Assembly (NCBI GenBank): GCA_947627335.1
Contig: CANQVQ010000058.1
Coordinates: forward strand, 1-10,605
Reading direction: 5' to 3'
Source: an uncultured Clostridia bacterium
Lineage (GTDB): Bacteria > Bacillota > Clostridia > Oscillospirales > CAG-382
DNA length: 10,605 nucleotides
The notes under the pieces are model-generated. The model ran no database searches, was not told the origin of the DNA, and saw only the letters and a program-made list of their open reading frames with translations. Position numbers and translations under genes: made by a program. Positions 5,671 through 10,605 of the stretch are shown here, piece by piece (the first letter of the stretch is position 1; each line of letters starts with the position of its first letter).

Positions 5671-5836
5671 TTTGCTTCTTCCTTTCGTTTTTCTGACCGC
5701 CGCAAGCGTAGTTTAGCACTTAACCGAACGTCCGAACTCCGTCCGTTCGGGCGCACGGGTAAATGATAAACCGGCTTACGGCGAAGGGTCGGCGGGAAGG
5801 CGGTCCGGCGGAACGGACCGCGTTCCCTTGGCTTGC
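5671..5836 (-). promoter_or_regulatory. rpsO-pnp intergenic region with two hairpins
   Basis: GCGGTCCG (5800-5807) pairs with CGGACCGC (5814-5821) around a 6-nt loop just after rpsO. CCGAACG (5724-5730) pairs with CGTTCGG (5744-5750) closer to pnp. Neither is followed by a U tract on the minus strand, so they read as processing or stability elements rather than terminators. In E. coli the same interval holds an RNase III site that controls pnp mRNA; a similar role here is inference from position. Confidence 0.45.
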
Positions 5837-6103
5837 TTACTTGCGCAGACCCAGTTGCTCGACGATGGCGCGGTAGCGGTTGATGTCCCGCTTCTGCAGG
5901 TAGCCGAGGAACTTGCGGCGCTTGCTGACCATCTGCTGCAGCCCCCTGCGGGAGTGGTTGTCCTTCGGGTTCGCCTGCAAGTGGGCGGTCAGCTGCCGAA
6001 TGCGGGTCGTCAGAATGGCGATCTGCACCTCCGGCGAGCCGGTGTCCCCCTCGTGGACGGCGTACGTCTGGATGATCTGCTGTTTTTCTTCCTTGAGAAG
6101 CAC
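5837..6103 (-). CDS. rpsO: 30S ribosomal protein S15
   Basis: 88 aa, the family norm. It carries the S15 signature HEGDTGSPEVQIAILT (residues 17-32), the HSRRGLQQMVSKRRKFLGYL core (50-69) that contacts 16S rRNA, and the usual LGLRK end. S15 is an early binder of the 16S central domain and makes an intersubunit bridge. The GTG at 6103 is chosen because GGAGGTG ends 6 nt before it and because S15 proteins normally begin MLLKEEK-like; a longer open frame upstream has no such support. Followed by pnp. The leader seems able to hide this SD (see 6104-6185). Confidence 0.96.
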   Translation of the reverse strand: MLLKEEKQQIIQTYAVHEGDTGSPEVQIAILTTRIRQLTAHLQANPKDNHSRRGLQQMVSKRRKFLGYLQKRDINRYRAIVEQLGLRK

Positions 6104-6185
6104 TTCTTTCACCTCCGTTTGTTTCGATCCGGCAAAACCGAGCGGAAGGTCAAGGTGAAATTTGCCTTCGACCCAGCCATGCCTT
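6104..6185 (-). promoter_or_regulatory. rpsO mRNA leader, candidate S15 autoregulatory pseudoknot
   Basis: On the minus strand, UUUCACCU (6160-6153) is perfectly complementary to AGGUGAAA (6114-6107), the SD region of rpsO. The same stretch sits in the loop of a second possible stem, GGCAAA (6166-6161) with UUUGCC (6136-6131). The two pairings interleave as an H-type pseudoknot that would cover the ribosome binding site. E. coli S15 represses its own mRNA by stabilising a pseudoknot at the SD. Complementarity is seen; autoregulation is inferred. There is no spacer between the first stem and the second, so one pair may need to open. Confidence 0.5.
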
Positions 6186-6191
6186 CCTCCT

Positions 6192-6220
6192 ACTATACCA
6201 TATTTTTTCCGGCTTGTAAA
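6192..6220 (-). promoter_or_regulatory. Promoter of rpsO-pnp
   Basis: Minus strand: TTTACA (6220-6215), 17-nt spacer ending TGG, TATAGT (6197-6192). It gives a leader of about 82 nt before the rpsO start. Confidence 0.8.
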
Positions 6221-6334
6221 GGGGAAAATTCGATTTTTTCGGTTTTTTGGCGAAAAAATTTCCGCTTTACGGGTTCTTTGCGCGTCCGCTGCGAAAAAAA
6301 TCGTCCGTCCGCCGGAATTCTTTTCCGTACCCCC

Positions 6335-6363
6335 TTGCCAAACGGCGGTTTTTGTGGTAAAAT
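6335..6363 (+). promoter_or_regulatory. Promoter of the 57-aa membrane protein gene
   Basis: TTGCCA (6335-6340), 17-nt spacer ending TGTGG, TAAAAT (6358-6363). Divergent from the rpsO promoter, about 115 bp away. Confidence 0.7.
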
Positions 6364-6400
6364 AAACGCGAAAGAGACGACGGAGAGGGGATGCGGTTTT

Positions 6401-6574
6401 TTGAAACGGGAAGTTCTGCGCGACCGGCTTCTGCAGGCGGTCGGGCTGTTCGTCGTCGCCGCGCTTACCGCGGCGTTCCTCTGCGCGTTTGCGAACAAGC
6501 TCCTCCCCGCGCAGGAGGAAGGCGACGTTTTCGCCACCGTCTACGCATTTTCGCAGGACGAAACGGACGAGTAA
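6401..6574 (+). CDS. Small single-span membrane protein, 57 aa
   Basis: I do not recognise it. The TTG at 6401 is used because GGAGAGGGG (6382-6390) lies 10 nt upstream and the frame then reads MKREVLRDRLLQ, a basic amphipathic start, followed by a clear membrane helix of about 22 residues (AVGLFVVAALTAAFLCAFANKLL, about 13-35) and an acidic tail (QEEGDVF...QDETDE). By the positive-inside rule the N-terminus should be cytoplasmic and the acidic tail outside. A competing ATG at 6391 in another frame directly abuts the SD and gives an Arg/Pro-rich product that looks spurious. It has its own promoter; its stop codon touches the interspersed repeat. Confidence 0.6.
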   Translation: MKREVLRDRLLQAVGLFVVAALTAAFLCAFANKLLPAQEEGDVFATVYAFSQDETDE

Positions 6575-6750
6575 CGAGGGGTACGAGGAGTACGAGGAGT
6601 ACGTTGGGGGTGCCAGCACCCCCAAGCCCCCCTAATGCGAAATCGACCTTGTCGATTTCGGGGGAAATTCCGAAGCGCGTCGGCTGGAATTTACACCTTC
6701 GCGCAAAAAGCTGTCCCCCAAATTCGCGTCGTTGCTATCGCAACGTTCGC
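6574..6750 (+). repeat. Structured interspersed repeat, copy 1
   Basis: It begins with 9-bp tandem units (ACGAGG(G/A)GT, three in a row, 6574-6600). Then come hairpin H1, TTGGGGGTGC / GCACCCCCAA (6604-6625); H2, CGAAATCGAC / GTCGATTTCG (6638-6660); and, about 70 bp on, H3, CGTTGC / GCAACG around TATC (6730-6745). Between H2 and H3 it shares CGCGTCGGC and GGAATTT with copy 2. No coding content. Copies 2 and 3 lie around the glgD-glgA gap. Confidence 0.8.
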
Positions 6751-6840
6751 CCCCAATGAAGTTCGGATGGAGCAGGAATTTGTGGATGCAACCTCGTATA
6801 TAAACCATTTTTATCGAAAAGCGGAAAGGAAGGGCGGACT

Positions 6841-6972
6841 GTGGAGATGCAGGAAACGGCAAGGCTGATTCTCGGGCTGAGAGCCGCAGGGTGGACGGAG
6901 AAGGAGATCAACGATTTCCTTCTGTTCATCGAATCCGGGGAGGAGCAGTATAAGCCGAAGCAGGAGTCCTGA
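6841..6972 (+). CDS. Small soluble hypothetical protein, 43 aa
   Basis: GTG start with AAAGGAAGG about 10 nt upstream (6824-6832). The product begins VEMQETARLILGLRAAGWTEK and continues EINDFLLFIESGEEQYKP: two predicted short helices with a GW turn, ending in a Lys/Glu tail. Similar short proteins of the pattern LR.AGW(T/S)E.EINDFLL.I..G...Y.P are, from memory, common uncharacterised genes in Clostridia. No membrane span or catalytic motif. A strong terminator starts 9 nt after the stop, so this is a self-contained unit ahead of glgC. I could not place its promoter with confidence. Confidence 0.65.
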   Translation: MEMQETARLILGLRAAGWTEKEINDFLLFIESGEEQYKPKQES

Positions 6973-6979
6973 CCCTGTG

Positions 6980-7016
6980 GGAACAACCCCGTTTTGCACG
7001 GGGTTGTTTCCGATTT
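6980..7016 (+). terminator. Intrinsic terminator after the 43-aa gene
   Basis: AACAACCCCG (6982-6991) pairs perfectly with CGGGGTTGTT (6999-7008) around TTTTGCA, then TTCCGATTTT. The U tract is interrupted, but the 10-bp GC-rich stem between two transcription units makes it convincing. Confidence 0.75.
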
Positions 7017-7060
7017 TCCCCCATCGGACGGGCAAAAACCGATCGAATGCGTCCGTTCTA

Positions 7061-7089
7061 TTGACAAATCGTCCGCGATATGGTATATT
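7061..7089 (+). promoter_or_regulatory. Promoter of the glg operon
   Basis: TTGACA (7061-7066), 17-nt spacer ending TGG, TATATT (7084-7089). It leaves about 80 nt of leader to the glgC ATG. Confidence 0.85.
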
Positions 7090-7175
7090 CTTTAGGAAAC
7101 GATCGGTAAATATTCAGAAACTATGCAAAAGCGTCGGCTTTGCGAAAAATAACGTTCGCGGAGGTGTTAAGACCC

Positions 7176-8396
7176 ATGGCGAAAAAGAAAGAGATCGTAG
7201 CGATGCTCTTAGCGGGCGGGCAGGGCAGTCGGCTCTACCTGCTGACCGAGCGCATCGCGAAGCCCGCCGTCACCTTCGGCGGCAAGTACCACATCATCGA
7301 CTTCCCCCTGTCCAACTGCGTCAATTCCGGCATCGACACGGTCGGCGTCCTGACGCAGTACCAACCGCTCGCCCTCAACGAGTACGTCGGCAACGGGCTG
7401 CCGTGGGACCTCGACCGCACCTACGGCGGCGCACGCACCCTGCCGCCCTACCAGGCGATGGACCGCTCGGAGTGGTACAAAGGCACGGCGAACGCCGTCT
7501 ACCAGAACATGAACTTCATCGACAAGTTCGACCCGGACTACGTCATGGTCCTTTCCGGCGACCACATCTACCGCATGGACTACGCCGAAATGGTCGAGTT
7601 CCACAAGCAGAAAGGAGCGGTCTGCACGATCGCGGTCTTTGACGTCCCGCTGGACGAGGCGTCCCGGTTCGGCATCATGGAGACCGACGGGGACGACCGC
7701 GTCCGCTCGTTCGAGGAAAAACCCAAGGTCCCTCGAAGCACCAAGGCGTCCATGGGCATCTACGTCTTTTCGACGGACGCCCTGCGGCGGTACCTGCTCG
7801 CGGACGACGCGGACGAGAGCAGCGAAAAGGACTTCGGCAAGAACGTCATTCCGGCGATGCTCCGTGCGGGCGAACCGCTCTACGCGTTCCCGTTTCGCGG
7901 TTACTGGAAGGACGTCGGGACCATCCGCAGCCTGTGGGAGGCGAACATGGACCTCCTCGGCGAAAATCCCGCCCTGTCCCTGCAGGACAGCACCTGGCGC
8001 ATCTATTCCCGTTCCGACGTCCGTGCGCCCCAGTACATCGGCGGGAACGCGGTGGTGCGCAATTCGGTTATCACCGAAGGTTGCGAGATCTACGGGCAGG
8101 TGGTCAACAGCGTCCTGTCCGGCGGTGTGGTGGTGCAAAAGAACGCGGTCGTGCGCGACAGCGTCCTGTTCGACGACGTGGTCGTCGGCGAGGGGACGTG
8201 CGTGGACTATGCGGTCGTCGACGGGCGGACGGTGTTCGGCGACGGCTGTCGGGTCGGCGCTCCGCGGGAGACGGCGTCCGAGCTGACGCTGGTCGGCGGC
8301 GGGCTGAGCGTCCCCGACGGAACCTCCATCCCGGAAGGCTGTCGGTTCGGCGCGAAGGAGCTGGAAACGGTTTTGAAAGGGGGCAAAAACGCATGA
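7176..8396 (+). CDS. glgC: Glucose-1-phosphate adenylyltransferase, catalytic subunit
   Basis: 406 aa. It makes ADP-glucose from ATP and glucose 1-phosphate, the committed step of bacterial glycogen synthesis. The nucleotide-binding loop is GGQGSRLYLLT (14-24) followed by AKPAVTFGGKY. The metal-binding Asp is in SGDHIYRMDY (Asp129), the glucose-1-phosphate lysine in FEEKP (EKP 181-183), and YWKDVGT closes the catalytic domain (243-249). The C-terminal third is a left-handed beta-helix of hexapeptide repeats used for subunit contacts and allostery. The ATG at 7176 follows GGAGGTG by 9 nt; a longer frame from 7140 lacks an SD. The stop overlaps the glgD start by 4 bases, so the two subunits are translationally coupled. 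Confidence 0.96.
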   Translation: MAKKKEIVAMLLAGGQGSRLYLLTERIAKPAVTFGGKYHIIDFPLSNCVNSGIDTVGVLTQYQPLALNEYVGNGLPWDLDRTYGGARTLPPYQAMDRSEWYKGTANAVYQNMNFIDKFDPDYVMVLSGDHIYRMDYAEMVEFHKQKGAVCTIAVFDVPLDEASRFGIMETDGDDRVRSFEEKPKVPRSTKASMGIYVFSTDALRRYLLADDADESSEKDFGKNVIPAMLRAGEPLYAFPFRGYWKDVGTIRSLWEANMDLLGENPALSLQDSTWRIYSRSDVRAPQYIGGNAVVRNSVITEGCEIYGQVVNSVLSGGVVVQKNAVVRDSVLFDDVVVGEGTCVDYAVVDGRTVFGDGCRVGAPRETASELTLVGGGLSVPDGTSIPEGCRFGAKELETVLKGGKNA

Positions 8397-9520
8397 GCGC
8401 GGTCGCGATCCTGTTTGCCGGGCTGAACGAGCGGCAGGTGCCGGAGCTGACCTCCGAACGGACCATGGCGTCCGTCCCGTTTGCCTGCCGGTACCGGCTG
8501 ATCGACTTCATGCTTTCCAACGTCGTCAACGCCGGCATCACGCACGTCGGCGTGCTGACCCACTACAACTACCAGTCCCTCATGGACCACCTCGGCACCG
8601 GCAAGGACTGGGACCTCGCCCGTCGCAACGGCGGTCTGCACATCCTCCCGCCGTTCATCACGGCGTTCGCGAACTTCGGCGTCAGCGGGCTGTCCGCGAC
8701 GCGTCTGGAGGCGCTCTGCAGCGCCCGTTCCTTCCTGTCCGACTGCACCGAGGACACGGTGCTGATCTCCGACGGCGACCTGATCTGCAACCTCGACCTG
8801 AACGACTTCCTCCGCGCCCATCGCGAGACCGGCGCGGACATCACGGTCGCGGTCCAGCGTCGCGAGGTGGCGGGCAAGTACGAGGTCAGCGTGGTGCGCT
8901 CGGATTCAAACGGGCGGTTCCTCGAAGCGACCAAGTTCAACGACAGCGTGCCGGGCGAAAAGGACGTGCAGGTCCAGCTCCTCGCCGTCGACCGCACGTT
9001 CCTGCTCCAGCAGCTCACGGAGTGCGTCGCCCACGGCTACGAAAGCCTGACCCAGGACCTGCTCAACCGCTGTGCCGCGACGGCGCAGGTGCGCGTCTAC
9101 CGCATTTCCGAAAGCTGCGAGACGGTCTCCAGCCTCGCCGACTACTACCGGCTCAGTATGGATATGCTCGACCCCGCAACACGCGAGCGGCTCTTCGCGG
9201 TGAAGAACCGCCCCGTCCTCACGCGGATCTGGAACTCCGTCCCGACCGTCTACGCCGGGGATTCCCTCGTTAAAAACTCGCTCGTCGCCGACGGCTGCGT
9301 CATCGAGGGCATCGTCGAGAATTCCATCCTCTTCCGCGGTGTGCACGTCGGCAAGAACACCAGCGTCGAGAACTGTATCCTGCTGCCCGATACTTACGTC
9401 GGCAACAACGCCTACCTCAACTGCGTCATTACCGACAAGCGCGTCACCGTCCGCGACGGTCGCGTCCTCTCCGGTCACGAGTCCCGCCCGTTCTTTATCG
9501 AAAAGTACGTCGCCGTGTGA
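8393..9520 (+). CDS. glgD: ADP-glucose pyrophosphorylase regulatory subunit GlgD
   Basis: 375 aa, same fold as GlgC: nucleotidyltransferase-like half with RYRLIDFMLSNVVNAGI (33-49) and ISDGDLICNLDL, then hexapeptide beta-helix. The pyrophosphorylase loop is lost: where GlgC has GGQGSRLYLLT this protein has GLNERQVPELT (10-20), and the FEEKP-type sugar-phosphate site reads FLEATKF. This is the known pattern of Firmicutes GlgD, catalytically poor but needed in the GlgC/GlgD heterotetramer for full activity. It starts inside the glgC stop (ATGA), with GAAAGGGGG as SD. It is followed by the inverted repeat pair rather than a classical terminator. Confidence 0.94.
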   Translation: MSAVAILFAGLNERQVPELTSERTMASVPFACRYRLIDFMLSNVVNAGITHVGVLTHYNYQSLMDHLGTGKDWDLARRNGGLHILPPFITAFANFGVSGLSATRLEALCSARSFLSDCTEDTVLISDGDLICNLDLNDFLRAHRETGADITVAVQRREVAGKYEVSVVRSDSNGRFLEATKFNDSVPGEKDVQVQLLAVDRTFLLQQLTECVAHGYESLTQDLLNRCAATAQVRVYRISESCETVSSLADYYRLSMDMLDPATRERLFAVKNRPVLTRIWNSVPTVYAGDSLVKNSLVADGCVIEGIVENSILFRGVHVGKNTSVENCILLPDTYVGNNAYLNCVITDKRVTVRDGRVLSGHESRPFFIEKYVAV

Positions 9521-9525
9521 GCGAG

Positions 9526-9700
9526 GAACGAGGGGTACGTTGGGGGTTGTGACAACCCCCAAACCCCCGCAGTGCGAAGTTGACGCAGTCAACTTCGAGG
9601 GAGGAAATTTATAACGCGTCGGCGGGAATTTTTTCGTCCATGGGAAAATCGCCTCTCGAATTTCGCGAGGCTCCTATCGGAGCCAGCGCCCGTTCCATAT
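9526..9700 (+). repeat. Structured interspersed repeat, copy 2
   Basis: Directly follows glgD. ACGAGGGGTACG, then H1 TTGGGGGTTG / CAACCCCCAA (9540-9562), H2 CGAAGTTGAC / GTCAACTTCG (9575-9597) and H3 GGCTCC / GGAGCC around TATC (9669-9684). Compared with copy 1, all three stems differ in sequence yet both arms changed together, so pairing is kept. Shares CGCGTCGGC and GGAATTT between H2 and H3. Confidence 0.8.
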
Positions 9701-9836
9701 GTCTCAGCCTTGAAAAACGCAAATTTGGGTGCAGCGAGCGCTCTGCGGGAGCTGGCGAACTGCGGGAAATGACGGCAAAAACCGAGCAAGCACCGAACAA
9801 AAACCCCGAGGCAGGGCGGCAAAACCTTATACAAGA
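9701..9836. other. Non-coding interval between the two facing repeat copies
   Basis: Part of the 439-bp glgD-glgA gap. Open frames cross it on both strands, but they read through the repeat hairpins, lack SD sites and have unusual composition, so I do not call a gene. It contains small palindromic bits such as GAGCGCTC near 9742. It is probably the inner part of a composite repeat insertion. Confidence 0.5.
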
Positions 9837-9927
9837 CCCACCCCCCGAAATCGACAGGGTCGATTTCGCACTAGGGGGGCTTGGGGGTGCTGGCACCCCC
9901 AAACGTACCCCTCGTACCCCCGTTCCC
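9837..9927 (-). repeat. Structured interspersed repeat, copy 3 (inverted)
   Basis: Minus-strand orientation: ACGAGGGGTACG, H1 TTGGGGGTGC / GCACCCCCAA (9902-9881) and H2 CGAAATCGAC / GTCGATTTCG (9868-9846). H1 and H2 match copy 1 except in the loops. I could not find an H3 at the expected distance, so this copy looks shorter. It ends about 30 bp before the glgA start and faces copy 2. Confidence 0.75.
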
Positions 9928-9959
9928 CCCTTATACTACCAAAGGAGGATATAATAAAT

Positions 9960-10605
9960 ATGAAGATACTGCACATCGCATCGGAAGCGTTGCCGTTCGC
10001 GGCGTCGGGCGGGCTGGCGGACGTGGTCGGCGCGCTGCCGGCGGCGTTGAAGAAAGCGTCGCCGAACGACGACGTACGGGTGATCCTGCCGTTGTACGGC
10101 ACGATGTCGTCGGCGTGGCGGGAGAAGCTGACGTTCCTGTTCCACCGGACGGTCGCGCTGAACTGGCGGAACCAGTACTGCGGCGTATTCACCGTAACGG
10201 TCCACGGCGTGGTGTTCTACCTGCTGGACAACGAATACTACTTCAAGCGACCGTCGCTGTACGGCGAGTTTGACGACGGCGAGCGGTTCGCGTTCTTCTG
10301 CCGTGCGGCGGTAGCGATCCTGCCGGACCTCGGCTTCTTCCCGGACGTCCTGCACGCCCACGACTGGCAGGCGGCGCTCTCCGTCCTCTACCTGAAGCGG
10401 AAGTACGCCGACGCCGAGGGGTACCGGGGCGTCAGGACGGTTTTCACGATCCACAACGTCCAGTACCAGGGGAAATACGGGTACGAGCTGATGAACGACG
10501 TGTTCGACCTGCTGCCGTCGGACTTCGAGCTGGTGGAGTACGACGGGTGCCTGAACCTGATGAAAGGCGCGATCCTCGCGGCGGACCAGGTGACGACGGT
10601 CAGTC
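9960..10605 (+). CDS. glgA: Glycogen synthase, 5' part (runs off the window)
   Basis: 215 codons of an expected ~480. GT5 family enzyme that transfers glucose from ADP-glucose to the growing alpha-1,4-glucan. Seen: MKILHIASEALPF start, SGGLADVVGALP (16-27), HAHDW (132-136) with the conserved active-site His, and FTIHNVQYQGKYG (162-174). The residue before SGG is Ala15 where E. coli GlgA has Lys15 of KTGGLADV, a residue implicated in ADP-glucose binding. AAAGGAGGA (9941-9949) precedes the ATG by 10 nt. It follows glgC-glgD in the same direction but across a repeat-filled gap, so it may be transcribed from the glgC promoter or from one I cannot identify. Confidence 0.95.
   Translation, partial: MKILHIASEALPFAASGGLADVVGALPAALKKASPNDDVRVILPLYGTMSSAWREKLTFLFHRTVALNWRNQYCGVFTVTVHGVVFYLLDNEYYFKRPSLYGEFDDGERFAFFCRAAVAILPDLGFFPDVLHAHDWQAALSVLYLKRKYADAEGYRGVRTVFTIHNVQYQGKYGYELMNDVFDLLPSDFELVEYDGCLNLMKGAILAADQVTTVS

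Noticed and set aside
6109..6180. 23-aa ORF in the rpsO leader preceded by AGGAGG
   Set aside because: Its SD lies directly after the -10 box and would be upstream of the transcription start, so it would not be in the mRNA.
6391..6759. 122-aa frame starting ATG at 6391
   Set aside because: The SD abuts the ATG, the product is Arg/Pro-rich and extends into the interspersed repeat; the TTG frame at 6401 gives a sensible membrane protein.
7209..8138. 309-aa minus-strand frame opposite glgC
   Set aside because: Shadow of glgC; Val/Asp/Arg-rich with no recognisable domain.
9932..9937. TATACT just before the glgA SD as a -10 box
   Set aside because: No -35 at 16-18 nt upstream, and a start 7 nt downstream would remove the SD.
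9580..9954. 124-aa plus-strand frame between glgD and glgA
   Set aside because: Starts inside repeat copy 2, runs through the hairpins of copy 3, and lacks an SD; composition explains the opening.

Overview
The window looks like a chromosomal segment of a GC-rich Clostridia-type Firmicute, probably a gut Oscillospiraceae/Ruminococcaceae relative. The reasons are strong GGAGG Shine-Dalgarno (SD) sites, GTG/TTG starts, a glgC-glgD-glgA glycogen cluster with the Firmicutes regulatory subunit GlgD, and GC-rich codon use. The taxon is inferred; no rRNA or tRNA is present.

Layout. 1-373: GC-rich tandem repeat, then a 68-aa protein of unknown function. 374-1985: a Xre-type regulator on the minus strand with a strong promoter and a palindrome over its -10 box, facing an AT-richer intergenic region. 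1986-3357: the most unusual block. It holds a CmoM-like methyltransferase, a 32-aa hydrophobic protein resembling type I (holin-like) toxins, and three copies of a ~87-nt RNA gene on the opposite strand. Each RNA gene has its own TTGACA-N17-TATAGT promoter and its own intrinsic terminator. The middle RNA converges on the toxin and covers its last codons and stop, as in Bacillus-type 3'-overlapping type I toxin-antitoxin loci. The toxin mRNA has two SD-masking hairpins and a 16-aa leader ORF that runs into the toxin start. The methyltransferase has nearly the same promoter as the toxin and is also met tail to tail by an RNA copy, so it seems to occupy the toxin position of a duplicated unit.

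3358-3558 holds strong inverted repeats and the pnp terminator. 3559-6220 is the conserved rpsO-pnp pair on the minus strand, with an rpsO promoter and a short leader whose loop is complementary to the rpsO ribosome binding site, suggesting S15 autoregulation. 6335-7015 encodes a 57-aa membrane protein and a 43-aa soluble protein. 7061-10605 is the glycogen operon: glgC, glgD (4-base overlap) and the 5' part of glgA, which runs off the window.

A structured interspersed repeat occurs three times: after the 57-aa gene, after glgD, and inverted in front of glgA. Its hairpins differ in sequence between copies by paired, compensating changes. The two copies between glgD and glgA face each other and make that 439-bp gap. 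All nine promoters I could place have a 17-nt spacer and a TGn extended -10.
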